A stretch of 64,000 nucleotides of DNA from Pyronema omphalodes. Lineage: Eukaryota > Ascomycota > Pezizomycetes > Pezizales > Pyronemataceae. The notes below the pieces were generated by a model. It was not told where the DNA came from and did no database searches. It worked only from the letters and a program-made list of their open reading frames with translations. The translations under genes were made by a program, and so were the position numbers. Shown here piece after piece: positions 10,580-21,236 of this stretch. Location: NCBI GenBank assembly GCA_024516155.1, contig JAJJXM010000017.1, positions 744,001 through 808,000 on the forward strand, read 5' to 3'. Within the stretch, counting starts at the first letter, position 1. Each line of letters begins with the position of its first letter.

Positions 10580-11988
10580 TGTCACACCCTATAATGTGTG
10601 AAGATAGAATTGGTATCATATATAACGCTATGGAGAATATGGCAAACTCGACAGGAGAATGAATAATTGAGTTAGTATCCCGGGCCGGAACCCCCAGAGG
10701 AGCTCCGGCTAGCCACGTCACGTGATTCGTGACTTTCCGATAGGACCTCACGAGGATCCCGGCCCGAGGCGTCGAAACTATTATTCACTGTCAGTTTGGG
10801 AGGACTCAGGACGGAGAGGGGGAAAGGAACACTTACCTCAAGGGTGTCGACTTACCCTTGAGACAACTACAAACGACGCTGACGGAGAAAGAAGAAGACG
10901 AAGAAAGGTCACCTCCTTATACCTGAGGAGAGTTCGGCAATACACGGCTACGATAGGGGCTGCATAGGAACAGGAGATTCCAAGAGGATGCAGATGCAGC
11001 GCAAGGATATCATCCGGTGTTACTAGTTGGGTGAACAGTGGGGCGAGAGATAAGGCAGAGTCTAGTCAGCAAACAGGAGTGGAATGCAGGACAAGGGTCA
11101 ACAGTGCATTAGCATGAGACAACGTCCAGCAGGGAACCCCACTCAGGAAACCTGTTTGATGAAACTGATATGACGCGTCCTTGGGCCTAGAGCTGCCAAC
11201 TTGGAAACAATACGGCGTTTGCATCCACACCAGGGTGTGGCTGCGCGCAAGTGCGCGCAGGTGGGGCACATATGACATCACACAGGAATGTGACGGGGCA
11301 GTGCGCTCCGGTAGGGCATGGTATGCCTTATGATGTCAGTGACCTCTACTTGCAATCGAGATTCTCTAGGGAGATCTATGATGGCGCGACTCATACGATA
11401 AATGACTCATGCGTCATTATCACAAGAGTTCATGCATGATGCAGTCAGACGGAGCTGCCCTCCGGTGTGACTCATAACCCCAGCACCTTATTGGAAGGTG
11501 TGGTAGTACGGTGAGCGATTTCAAGGATTAATCTGACCAGGGCGAGCATTATGCAAGTGAGCAATTAATTTAATTGCGCGCTTAGCATGATGCAAGCCTC
11601 AGCAGATGCGTCACAGCCTTGACTCATGTCTTATCTCCTAAGCTCAGTTTGGCAGTTGGTTCCCCAAGGAAGGCTGGGCGTATTTGTAGACGAAAGTCTA
11701 TAAAAGACCCTATGACTTCCCTCTGTCTCCTCCATCATCATCCATTGATCCTCTACGCGACGATACCAAATCTACACCAACGAATACCTCCGAAGACGAC
11801 CCTTAAGTTTATTCGGCCTGTGATCGATTGATTTACTTCCTAGCTTTATCTTTGGAATACCTCTATTAGTTCTTGAGAACGAAGTGTCTGTTTGTCTTGA
11901 GAACGAAGTGTTTGTCTACCCTAGGACGAAGCACTTGGAAGGACGATCGAAAAGCCTCTGCATAGTTAGGACTGTGCCCAGGTTCACA
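10580..11988 (+). repeat. Left LTR (1,409 bp)
   Basis: It starts TGTCACACCC and ends GGTTCACA. It matches 18,120-19,528 at a constant offset of 7,540. The differences seen are C/T in GGCTA(C/T)GATAG, C/T in CTTTAT(C/T)TTTGG and G/C in GAAGT(G/C)TTTG. The small frames inside it (81, 71, 62 and 70 codons) recur in the right LTR and are not genes. Confidence 0.97.
11699..11705 (+). promoter_or_regulatory. TATA box of the left LTR
   Basis: TATAAAA lies about 290 bp before the LTR end, a reasonable place for the U3/R boundary. Transcription would then start near 11,730. The right LTR has the same box at 19,239-19,245. Confidence 0.55.
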
Positions 11989-12097
11989 CTATAAACTTAA
12001 GGCTACAAGCTACCAAGTTTATTAATCGACACGAATACGAAAAGACCCTCTTCTAGGGCAAGCCTTATCAATTTCCGAAAACACATTCTATTCAGCA

Positions 12098-14257
12098 ATG
12101 TCTTCCTTCCCCAGAATCACTGCCTCCCCGGCACCCCGCGACGATGACGACGTCTCCATGACCAATGCAGTGGAGATCTATCGCCCTCAGACATGGGACG
12201 AGCTCGCAAAGGCTGGAAAGGCAGCACGCCAGGGGACAAGTGTTGATAGGAACCAACTTCCTGATTGGTTCATCAAGATGGTGGAGAAGATGCAAATGAC
12301 AGAAAGGGATGTTCAGGGATTGATGGCAGCCCTTAGAACCGAAGGAGCAACGGTACAAGCAGATATCAATTATATGAAGTACCAATATGACGAGATGGCT
12401 AAGACAATGCAACAAGCCTATGATGTTGTGTTGCGCCAAGGGAATATCGACAGAGAACTAAGTCAAACAGCTATTGTACGACTCATTCAGTCTAGCAATG
12501 AGTTTAGCTCTGATGTTTGGAATGCCATTGGGGAATTGGCAACAGATATTCAACAGAAGCAGGCAGCCCACAACCAGGCTGCTGAACGTTTGAACATTGG
12601 TGTTAGAATCATCAATGATTACTTGAGGGATTTCTCCAACTATCAACAAGGTTGGAATATGGGAGTCGAAGGTTGGGCAGCCACAAAAAATCAGACTGAC
12701 CAACAAAGGGACGAACAGATTCGTCTTTTAGCACAAGCAGAGCAGGAGCAACAACGGAAATTGCTGGAATATGAGACTCAGAGGGAGAATGAGAAGAAGG
12801 AAATCATCGACAAGGTTATTCAAAGGGTTATGGATATGAATGCGAAGAACCAACCTATCGATGCAGAATCTTTAGCTGAGGCGGTACAAGATGAACCCCG
12901 GCGGAGGACTGTCTCCCCTAGCCTCTTCAACATAGCCATGGAGACTGCCCTGCCTGCCTCAAGGATTGCTACACCACCCCCAGCAGCAGCTGGAAATGGC
13001 GGACGAGGAAATGGACCACCAAGAAGGAGAATCACCATTCCTCCTCCGGAGCCCTCTGATAACGGAGACCGCAATCCCAGACAGCCTGCAGCACCCCCTC
13101 AACAGAACAAGCCCAGTGATAATGCAGAAGTTGAAGCTACACGATTTCTGACAGCCATCATTGACAAGATTCAAGGACCTAGGGATGGCCCCAAGAGACC
13201 CAAGATGCCGGAACTCAAGGCACCACAATACTTTTCTGGCAAGGACAAGACCCTTTACAGAGCCTGGTGGACATCGGTACAGGACTACGTTTCAACCTAT
13301 GCTATGTCCTGGCCGGACGAGGATGCACAAATCAAGTGGGTTGGAAGTTTATTCACCCACAAGGCGTTGGCATGGCACCAGGAGCGTAGGAAGTCTATCC
13401 AGAAGCAAAACTTGAAGGACAATTGGGAGGCATTCTCTAGTGCGATTGAGGCAAGGTTTGAGGACAAGAGGGAAGCTCAGAAGGATGTGAAGAGAATCAC
13501 AGAGCTTCAATATGATGGTGATATCGACGACTATATCACTAAGTTAGAAGATTTGAATATGCGCGTTGGGGCATTGGGACCTATGTACAGAAATGTCATA
13601 TGGGAGGCCATGACCCCAGCTATTAAAAAAATGGTTTATCAGAGATATGGTGGAATTCCTAATGAAGACAGTACCCTAATTGGTGCAGTAAAGGATGCTG
13701 CGCATGTTATTGAGGGATTGAATGAGGAGTTAGGATATACAAAAAAAAGAACTTTGGAAGTGCGTGGGGAACGCAAGGATAAGGGAAAGGAAAAAGAAAC
13801 TGCGCATCCACGGGAGGTGCAGCAGAAGAATCAAAAGGTTAAGGATAAGGGACCAAAAAAGGAGTTTGCTGGAAAAAAGGAGAAGAAATCAGAGAAGCCA
13901 GCAGTATATGCCTCAGGAAGGGAGGCTTTGCAAGGAGTGCCCCAAGCCGAAATTGACAAACATAAGAAGGACAAGGCAGACTGTTGGCGTTGTGGCCGTT
14001 CGGGACACAGAATGTATGACTGCTATGCGAAGAAGACAGTGGGGGGAACTGAATTGGCAAAGGATGGGAAGGTAGCTTCTTCAGGGAAGAGGAAGCGTGA
14101 TGATGATAATGACGATGGGCATGAACAAAAGCCCAAGGAAACAAAGAAGGCCAAAACTGCAGCAGTAAGGCAGGATGATGAGGATACGGAAATGCCAGAT
14201 GCGCAACCCAGGATTTGGGAATTGGAGGATGAGGAAAATATTCATTCGGATTTTTAA
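12098..14257 (+). CDS. Gag polyprotein of the LTR retrotransposon
   Basis: 719 residues. It supplies the particle shell and nucleocapsid. The N-terminal half is predicted helical and Gln/Glu-rich. A capsid-like retrotransposon gag region follows around residues 380-560 (YFSGKDKTLYRAWW, then SAIEARFEDKREA). A Lys-rich stretch comes next, then one CCHC zinc knuckle at about residue 628 (C-WR-C-GRSG-H-RMYD-C). The start is the first ATG after the left LTR in this frame (GCAATGTC). The stop is TAA directly after a run of five T, where the pol frame (-1) overlaps. Confidence 0.95.
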   Translation: MSSFPRITASPAPRDDDDVSMTNAVEIYRPQTWDELAKAGKAARQGTSVDRNQLPDWFIKMVEKMQMTERDVQGLMAALRTEGATVQADINYMKYQYDEMAKTMQQAYDVVLRQGNIDRELSQTAIVRLIQSSNEFSSDVWNAIGELATDIQQKQAAHNQAAERLNIGVRIINDYLRDFSNYQQGWNMGVEGWAATKNQTDQQRDEQIRLLAQAEQEQQRKLLEYETQRENEKKEIIDKVIQRVMDMNAKNQPIDAESLAEAVQDEPRRRTVSPSLFNIAMETALPASRIATPPPAAAGNGGRGNGPPRRRITIPPPEPSDNGDRNPRQPAAPPQQNKPSDNAEVEATRFLTAIIDKIQGPRDGPKRPKMPELKAPQYFSGKDKTLYRAWWTSVQDYVSTYAMSWPDEDAQIKWVGSLFTHKALAWHQERRKSIQKQNLKDNWEAFSSAIEARFEDKREAQKDVKRITELQYDGDIDDYITKLEDLNMRVGALGPMYRNVIWEAMTPAIKKMVYQRYGGIPNEDSTLIGAVKDAAHVIEGLNEELGYTKKRTLEVRGERKDKGKEKETAHPREVQQKNQKVKDKGPKKEFAGKKEKKSEKPAVYASGREALQGVPQAEIDKHKKDKADCWRCGRSGHRMYDCYAKKTVGGTELAKDGKVASSGKRKRDDDNDDGHEQKPKETKKAKTAAVRQDDEDTEMPDAQPRIWELEDEENIHSDF
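14233..14257 (+). promoter_or_regulatory. Gag/pol frame overlap with T5 run at the gag stop (possible -1 shift site)
   Basis: The pol frame is open from 14,233, 25 nt before the end of gag, to the pol ATG at 14,341. It lies at -1 relative to gag. The last gag codons are GAT TTT TAA, so the tRNA on TTT could re-pair one base back on the T5 run and enter pol at TTA AAG. This is not a classic X-XXY-YYZ heptamer. Reinitiation at the pol ATG, 83 nt after the gag stop, is the alternative. Confidence 0.4.
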
Positions 14258-14340
14258 AGTCCTCTAGGGAGGCGTCACCCGAGGAGGAAACACATGAAGA
14301 CGCAATAATTGGGAAATGCGCAGGAACAAAAAGGAAAATA

Positions 14341-17300
14341 ATGGACAACCTTGAGTCGACCAGGACTAAGAGTCGACGATCGAACAATGGAGATGCTATT
14401 CCAGGAACTAGGGAATTAGCTCCAACTCCTCCTCACCATGGACCGAGGCCAATAATCAATATGGTTCTCACTTGGTCCAAGAATCAACAACGCACAGTCA
14501 GAGTCCTCTTAGACACAGGCTCTACTGCTGCTCTCCTGGACAAAGCCTTTGTCCACAAATTCAAAGTTCCAACCGTCAAAAGAGACACCCCCCTCCAAAT
14601 TCGCAACTTCAACAATGAAATAGTTGCTGGAGCAGGAGTATTCTTTACGGTTCCATTCATGTTGCAGCATAAGAACCACTTTGCTGCAGAGTCATTTGAA
14701 GTCGCCCCACTAGATAGCGACTGCGATGCTATCCTTCCATATTGGTGGATGGCTCAACATCAGCCTTGCAACCTCTGGGGAGATCAGAGCCAGATCTCAT
14801 TCACCTCCTCACGTTGCAAAGAGAAATGCACTAAGGCGCAAGCCAGTGCCTTCTCCCTCCAGGTCGACAAACATGTACTCGACCACCCAGAGGCCTTAGT
14901 CTTAGGCCATATCTCATCATTATCCACCACCGAAGAATTGTCAGAGGCACTTCAACAAGTCCCTGAGAAATTTCGTGGTTGGATCAATATCATGACAAAG
15001 GAAGCAGCAGATAGGCTTCCAGAACACAAACCATATGACCATGCTATTGACCTGAAGGAAGGAGAGACTCCTCCTTGGGGACCTGTCTACGCTCTGAACG
15101 AAGTTGAGCTTGAGACACTCAGAGAATGGTTGAAAGACATGCTGCGTACTGGAAAAATCCGGCCCTCCAAGTCACCAGCAGCAGCTCCAATTCTCTTCGT
15201 CCCAAAGGCACATGGCAGAGGTCTGAGGTTATGTGTTGACTATCGGGGCATAAACAAAATAACAATTGCCAACCGATACCCGCTCCCACTCATGTCAGAA
15301 TTACAAGACAGAGTCAGAGGAGCTAAAATATTCACGAAGATGGATCTGAAGAATGGATACCATCTAATAAGAATAAAGGAAGGAGATGAATGGAAAACGG
15401 CTTTTAGGTGCCGATATGGACTATATGAATTTTTGGTTATGCCTTTTGGGTTGAGCAATGCTCCGGCCACATTCCAAGATATGATGAATCATATCTTTAG
15501 GGATATGTTGGACCAAGGAGTTATTGCATATATTGATGATGTACTCATCTATGCGGAGACGGAAGAAAAGCATGATGAGTTGGTTAAAGAAGTATTAAAA
15601 AGGTTGGAAGAAAATGGGTTGGTTATATCACCGGAAAAATGTGTCTGGGGACAAAGGAAAGTGGAATTTCTGGGATATATAATAAGTGAAAATGGGATTG
15701 AAATGGCTAAGGACAAGGTGGAAACTGTCCTTATATGGGAAGCCCCAAAGTCCTTGAAGGAAGTACAAGGCTTTCTTGGATTCGCTAACTTCTATCGGAG
15801 ATTCATTAAGGACTTCTCAAGAATATGTCGTCCTCTAACAGAATCTACGAAAGGCGATCCAAAGAAATGGGAATGGACTGTTGCAATGGAACTAGCATTT
15901 GACGAGCTAAAGAGACGATTCACTACAGCACCAATCCTGCATCATTTTGATCCAAGAAAAGTCTGTATTGTTGAAACTGATGCTTCTGATTTTGCTTTAG
16001 GCGCAGTTCTATCCCAGAAAGGGGATGATGGGAAGTTGCATCCAATTGCTTTCCATTCAAGAAAATTCACTCCTGCTGAAATCAACTATGAGATTCACGA
16101 CAAAGAGCTATTAGCTATTGTTGACTCATTCAAAGTATGGAGAAGATATCTTGAAGGAGCAATGTTTACTGTGGAAGTTTACAGCGACCACCAAAACCTG
16201 GAGTACTTCACAACAACAAAAGTACTCAATCGACGTCAAGCTAGATGGGCTCAAGAGCTTGCTGGCGTTGATTTCAAAATTTATTACAGACCTGGGGTAA
16301 AGAATGGGAAACCTGATGCTTTATCTAGGCGTCCGGAGTTCCGCCCTGAAAAGGGGGGAGGTGAAGATCAGCCGATTACGACGATCCTGCATCAAAGTCA
16401 TTTTGCATCGATTTCGTCAATCAGCACTGCTGGAGAAGGAACATCTTTTATCATTTCTTCAGCACGTCTTTCCTCTATTCCCTTGGTTAAATGGTCTGCA
16501 GAATTTTTGAAGATGGTCAAGGAAGCTGGAAAACTGGATCAGATATACGTGGAGGCAACAAAGAGAATAAAGGAACCACTGACGATAGAGGACGGCATAC
16601 TCTATCGAAAAGAAAAACTATGGGTACCAAAGGATTTGGTAAATACGGTTCTTGAATCCGAACATGACTCTAAAATTGCAGGTCACTTCGGACAAGACAA
16701 AACTATTGAATTAATTCGAAGGAACTTCTGGTGGCCGAAGATGGAAGAAGGAATAATCAATTATGTTAAGAGTTGTATGGAATGTCAAAGGGACAAAAAG
16801 GCGCGGCACCTGAAGTATGGATTACTTCAACCTTTGGAATTACCCTATGCCCCATGGCAATCAATCGCCATGGACTTTATTACAGACCTACCGGAATCAA
16901 ATGGATGTGATCAACTCTGGGTAGTAGTTGATCGATTTTCGAAGATGGCCCACTTTATACCATTGCAAAAGGACGGCAAGACAACTGCAGACCTTGTCCG
17001 GATCTTCGCTAAAGAAATATGGAAATTACATGGGCTGCCAACAGACATTGTTTCGGATAGGGATTCCAGGTTCACAAGTACGACCTGGAAAGCATTTCTT
17101 GGGACACTAGCAATCAAGCCTAGAATGTCCACAGCGTTCCACCCTCAAACTGACGGACAGACGGAACGACTCAACCAGACAATTGAAGCATACCTCCGCT
17201 CCTTTGTCAATCATGAGATGGACGATTGGGTTGACTTGTTGCCAATGGCAGAGTTTGCCTATAACAACTCAGTAACCACCGCTACAGGACTATCACCCTT

Positions 17301-17949
17301 TTATGCGAATTACGGTTACAACCCCATTGCCAGCAACCCTACTGCAACTGCTGTGCGAAATCCTGCCAGCAAAGCATACGCCCACTGGATGCATACTGTG
17401 CACGAAGGAGCAAAATTATCCTTACAGAAAGCACAAGAAAGAATGAAGAAGTATGCAGACCTACAACGCAAGGAGGCCCCTAATTACCAAGTTGGAGACT
17501 TGGTTATGCTTGATGGACGACATATCAAAACACGACGACCATCACACAAATTGGATCACAAATTACATGGTCCATTTCAAGTCGAAAAAGTCATATCCCC
17601 GACAGCAATTCGTCTCACTCTACCACGCAAATGGAAGATTCATAATGTCTTTCATATTTCCCTACTTGAGCCTTTCCACACCGGTACAAGGGCTCCACCA
17701 GATCCAAATAAAATTCTTAGGGAAGCAGACGACGTTGAGGGAAGCGAGGAGTACGATATAGATGAAATTATGAGCAGTTATAAATCAGGAAACAGAGTAC
17801 TTTACCTCGTTAAATGGCTTGGGTGGCCAAACAAGAAAGATTGGACGGCGGAACCCTTCGACAACTTTTCAGTAGGAGGTCAGGAGAAGCTCAGAGAATT
17901 CCATCTCAAGCACCCTGATGCTCCGAGGGACTACCGACTCAAAGACTAG
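14341..17949 (+). CDS. Pol polyprotein: protease, reverse transcriptase, RNase H, integrase, chromodomain
   Basis: 1,202 residues from the ATG. The aspartic protease has LLDTGST at 56-62. The reverse transcriptase spans about 270-450, with LCVDYRGIN, TKMDLKNGY and the catalytic YIDD at 397-400. RNase H spans about 543-661 (ETDASDFALGA, YSDHQNL, GKPDALSR). Integrase has the HHCC zinc site H775, H782, C812, C815 and the DDE triad D845, D906, E942 with 35 residues between the last two. The chromodomain lies near 1,130-1,190 (VLYLVKWLGW) and in this group directs integration to marked chromatin. No stop or frameshift is seen, so the element may be active. The first ATG is used, though entry by frameshift from gag is possible. 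Confidence 0.96.
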   Translation: MDNLESTRTKSRRSNNGDAIPGTRELAPTPPHHGPRPIINMVLTWSKNQQRTVRVLLDTGSTAALLDKAFVHKFKVPTVKRDTPLQIRNFNNEIVAGAGVFFTVPFMLQHKNHFAAESFEVAPLDSDCDAILPYWWMAQHQPCNLWGDQSQISFTSSRCKEKCTKAQASAFSLQVDKHVLDHPEALVLGHISSLSTTEELSEALQQVPEKFRGWINIMTKEAADRLPEHKPYDHAIDLKEGETPPWGPVYALNEVELETLREWLKDMLRTGKIRPSKSPAAAPILFVPKAHGRGLRLCVDYRGINKITIANRYPLPLMSELQDRVRGAKIFTKMDLKNGYHLIRIKEGDEWKTAFRCRYGLYEFLVMPFGLSNAPATFQDMMNHIFRDMLDQGVIAYIDDVLIYAETEEKHDELVKEVLKRLEENGLVISPEKCVWGQRKVEFLGYIISENGIEMAKDKVETVLIWEAPKSLKEVQGFLGFANFYRRFIKDFSRICRPLTESTKGDPKKWEWTVAMELAFDELKRRFTTAPILHHFDPRKVCIVETDASDFALGAVLSQKGDDGKLHPIAFHSRKFTPAEINYEIHDKELLAIVDSFKVWRRYLEGAMFTVEVYSDHQNLEYFTTTKVLNRRQARWAQELAGVDFKIYYRPGVKNGKPDALSRRPEFRPEKGGGEDQPITTILHQSHFASISSISTAGEGTSFIISSARLSSIPLVKWSAEFLKMVKEAGKLDQIYVEATKRIKEPLTIEDGILYRKEKLWVPKDLVNTVLESEHDSKIAGHFGQDKTIELIRRNFWWPKMEEGIINYVKSCMECQRDKKARHLKYGLLQPLELPYAPWQSIAMDFITDLPESNGCDQLWVVVDRFSKMAHFIPLQKDGKTTADLVRIFAKEIWKLHGLPTDIVSDRDSRFTSTTWKAFLGTLAIKPRMSTAFHPQTDGQTERLNQTIEAYLRSFVNHEMDDWVDLLPMAEFAYNNSVTTATGLSPFYANYGYNPIASNPTATAVRNPASKAYAHWMHTVHEGAKLSLQKAQERMKKYADLQRKEAPNYQVGDLVMLDGRHIKTRRPSHKLDHKLHGPFQVEKVISPTAIRLTLPRKWKIHNVFHISLLEPFHTGTRAPPDPNKILREADDVEGSEEYDIDEIMSSYKSGNRVLYLVKWLGWPNKKDWTAEPFDNFSVGGQEKLREFHLKHPDAPRDYRLKD

Positions 17950-18106
17950 GCTTAATGTTTTTTCCCACGTGGTTTTCATTAAGTTGAGTTGGTAGTAGGA
18001 TGTAGGGGCTGGAGGACTACATCTATAATTGATCACTTAATCACTTGGCTGCGGCGAGGTGCGATCACAGAATGATGAACTACGAGCTTCGGGACGAAGC
18101 TTGAAC

Positions 18107-18119
18107 AGGGGGGAGGTGG
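18107..18119 (+). other. Polypurine tract
   Basis: AGGGGGGAGGTGG lies immediately before the TGTCAC start of the right LTR. It is the expected primer for plus-strand DNA synthesis. Confidence 0.8.
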
Positions 18120-19528
18120 TGTCACACCCTATAATGTGTGAAGATAGAATTGGTATCATATATAACGCTATGGAGAATATGGCAAACTCGACAGGAGAAT
18201 GAATAATTGAGTTAGTATCCCGGGCCGGAACCCCCAGAGGAGCTCCGGCTAGCCACGTCACGTGATTCGTGACTTTCCGATAGGACCTCACGAGGATCCC
18301 GGCCCGAGGCGTCGAAACTATTATTCACTGTCAGTTTGGGAGGACTCAGGACGGAGAGGGGGAAAGGAACACTTACCTCAAGGGTGTCGACTTACCCTTG
18401 AGACAACTACAAACGACGCTGACGGAGAAAGAAGAAGACGAAGAAAGGTCACCTCCTTATACCTGAGGAGAGTTCGGCAATACACGGCTATGATAGGGGC
18501 TGCATAGGAACAGGAGATTCCAAGAGGATGCAGATGCAGCGCAAGGATATCATCCGGTGTTACTAGTTGGGTGAACAGTGGGGCGAGAGATAAGGCAGAG
18601 TCTAGTCAGCAAACAGGAGTGGAATGCAGGACAAGGGTCAACAGTGCATTAGCATGAGACAACGTCCAGCAGGGAACCCCACTCAGGAAACCTGTTTGAT
18701 GAAACTGATATGACGCGTCCTTGGGCCTAGAGCTGCCAACTTGGAAACAATACGGCGTTTGCATCCACACCAGGGTGTGGCTGCGCGCAAGTGCGCGCAG
18801 GTGGGGCACATATGACATCACACAGGAATGTGACGGGGCAGTGCGCTCCGGTAGGGCATGGTATGCCTTATGATGTCAGTGACCTCTACTTGCAATCGAG
18901 ATTCTCTAGGGAGATCTATGATGGCGCGACTCATACGATAAATGACTCATGCGTCATTATCACAAGAGTTCATGCATGATGCAGTCAGACGGAGCTGCCC
19001 TCCGGTGTGACTCATAACCCCAGCACCTTATTGGAAGGTGTGGTAGTACGGTGAGCGATTTCAAGGATTAATCTGACCAGGGCGAGCATTATGCAAGTGA
19101 GCAATTAATTTAATTGCGCGCTTAGCATGATGCAAGCCTCAGCAGATGCGTCACAGCCTTGACTCATGTCTTATCTCCTAAGCTCAGTTTGGCAGTTGGT
19201 TCCCCAAGGAAGGCTGGGCGTATTTGTAGACGAAAGTCTATAAAAGACCCTATGACTTCCCTCTGTCTCCTCCATCATCATCCATTGATCCTCTACGCGA
19301 CGATACCAAATCTACACCAACGAATACCTCCGAAGACGACCCTTAAGTTTATTCGGCCTGTGATCGATTGATTTACTTCCTAGCTTTATTTTTGGAATAC
19401 CTCTATTAGTTCTTGAGAACGAAGTGTCTGTTTGTCTTGAGAACGAAGTCTTTGTCTACCCTAGGACGAAGCACTTGGAAGGACGATCGAAAAGCCTCTG
19501 CATAGTTAGGACTGTGCCCAGGTTCACA
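18120..19528 (+). repeat. Right LTR (1,409 bp)
   Basis: Same length and ends as the left LTR, with three differences seen. It is followed by ATACT, the second copy of the target duplication. Confidence 0.97.
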
Positions 19529-19533
19529 ATACT
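19529..19533. repeat. Target-site duplication, right copy (ATACT)
   Basis: Matches the five bases at 10,575-10,579. Confidence 0.9.
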
Positions 19534-20570
19534 AGCTTGGATGTGGAATGTTTTTAGCCTTGACAGTGCTATTGATGCCAGATTTTTGTTGACACCATGA
19601 ATGCTTTTCCTTTGTGCATCTTATTTCTTCCATGATTTATTGATTTAATTAATTTTGTCAATTGGTTAAACTTTTTATTTCTGTTATTGGTATACGAAAA
19701 GAGGGAGAAGACAGGTTTTTTCTTTTATTTTTGACAGTCTTGTGTATTCGGGATCTTTTGTTTGTAGTTCACGAAACTTCGTGAAAGGCAAATATCAGGT
19801 AGATTGTCATGGTGTTGAGGTGTGTTGAAGATTGCTTGCCCATCAGTGCATGTGTTTGAGGTGTCTGAATATTACCGAGACCACAGATATGTGTATCACC
19901 TTTCCAATGCATGATACCCACGATGCCGCTGGTCTGTTGACTGAATCCCACGTCGTCGTAGCAAGCAAACCATGGTGCAACGCTATGGTGGGGAGGTCAC
20001 TATGTCCTTCAATGTACACTACGTTCTCGCGGCACAGACACTACACACACCAGAAAAACGTAACGTAGGGCTAATCATGTATACTCAGGTTGGATTGCTT
20101 GCATCGGAGAGGGCTACCAACACAAGGTTTCACTCTAAGTTCTACAGCATTAAGTCGAATCTTTGGACAATATCTCTTCCTGTCGGAAACTTTGTCGATT
20201 CTAGGTTCGGCTACTTGATGATCGTTCCTGAGCACACTCGAGAGATCCTTAGATAAATTCAAGGATATTTCCGTACAATATTACTGGAGGCGAGGGTTTG
20301 TTTTGAAAGACCATAGAAAATGAAAATGAGAAAAAATTGCTAAAGTTGGTTAGAAATATACCTTTTCTTATGAATGCATCAATGAAGACAAACAAAATAC
20401 GTAGCACCGTGATCCGATGCACTCATGGAGTACTGAAGTTTATGAGAACTATGTATACTAGATAATATTTTTCGCCTCAACGTCGGAACTACCTGTAGTC
20501 TCTATCAGAGTCTTTCTCTGTCAAGAAGACACTGGTCGACATGTGAACTCATGAACTGACCTACATACTC

Positions 20571-20614
20571 GTGCCTAAAGATGGTGGCGCGCTAGCGCCA
20601 CCATCTTTAGGCAC
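20571..20614. repeat. Perfect palindrome, 20-bp arms, 4-nt loop
   Basis: GTGCCTAAAGATGGTGGCGC is followed by GCTA and its exact reverse complement. The inner 17 bp of each arm recur in a second palindrome at 59,263-59,322. It is probably a dispersed palindromic element. No gene lies within it. Confidence 0.93.
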
Positions 20615-21187
20615 CAGTGTAAGAGACTATTCATGATCATGGCTGAACTAGAGATTTAAAAAGCGATTCATTACGAGCAGAAACATTATTTTGCCTACCC
20701 AAAATAAATTTTGCCTTTCAACCACCGTTCGCGCTATAAATTGTCGAGTAAATTTAGATTCCCATTCACGCAGCCAATTTCACAACTTTTAACAGCCGTG
20801 AAGAACTCACGTTGGATTGCATCACCATTCATCATCTCAAAATTACACAAGCATTTCTCGTGTCTGTCGGAAGCAACACGCACGGTTGGTAGTTTTAGAG
20901 GATAATGCTGATTTTACCACTGGAAATATTGTTTATCAAAGACCGCTTCTGCTTAGCGAATGAATTTTTATTCTATAGATTATATATCTAAATCCCAGGT
21001 TACTTCAAGCTGCCATAACTTCCCTCTGCAGCGCCATACTTAATCATTTTTTTTTTGTCATTTCACTAGGAACATTTGACAGGCTCTTCTGTGCATGCGA
21101 TGCGCCTGCATTATAAAGGTTGTAACAGAAACGGGTTCGGTACTAATCAGCACTTTACACCTAGTCCAAGCGACAACAATGGCGACA

Positions 21188-21236
21188 GATTGTAACTGTG
21201 GAGGCCGGCCGAAGGCCGGCCACAAAGCACACAATC
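21188..21236. repeat. Imperfect palindrome with GGCCGGCC core
   Basis: GGCCGGCC (21,203-21,210), GAA, GGCCGGCC (21,214-21,221), flanked by TGTGG/CCACA and by GATTGT/ACAATC. It could fold into a strong hairpin. Its sequence is unrelated to the 20,571 palindrome. Confidence 0.8.

Larger units (their letters stand above)
10580..19528 (+). mobile_element. Complete Ty3/gypsy chromovirus-type LTR retrotransposon
   Basis: The 8.9-kb element has two 1,409-bp LTRs that start TG and end CA, a 5-bp target duplication, an intact gag, and an intact pol in the order protease, reverse transcriptase, RNase H, integrase, chromodomain. A purine tract precedes the right LTR. The order RT-RNaseH-IN and the C-terminal chromodomain place it in the fungal chromoviruses. 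I found three differences between the LTRs by reading them against each other, so the insertion is recent. No tRNA-like primer-binding site starting TGG is evident just after the left LTR, so the priming mode is unclear. Confidence 0.97.

Noticed and set aside
10722..11831. Short frames in the left LTR, repeated in the right LTR
   Set aside because: Identical in both LTRs because the LTRs are identical. No coding features.
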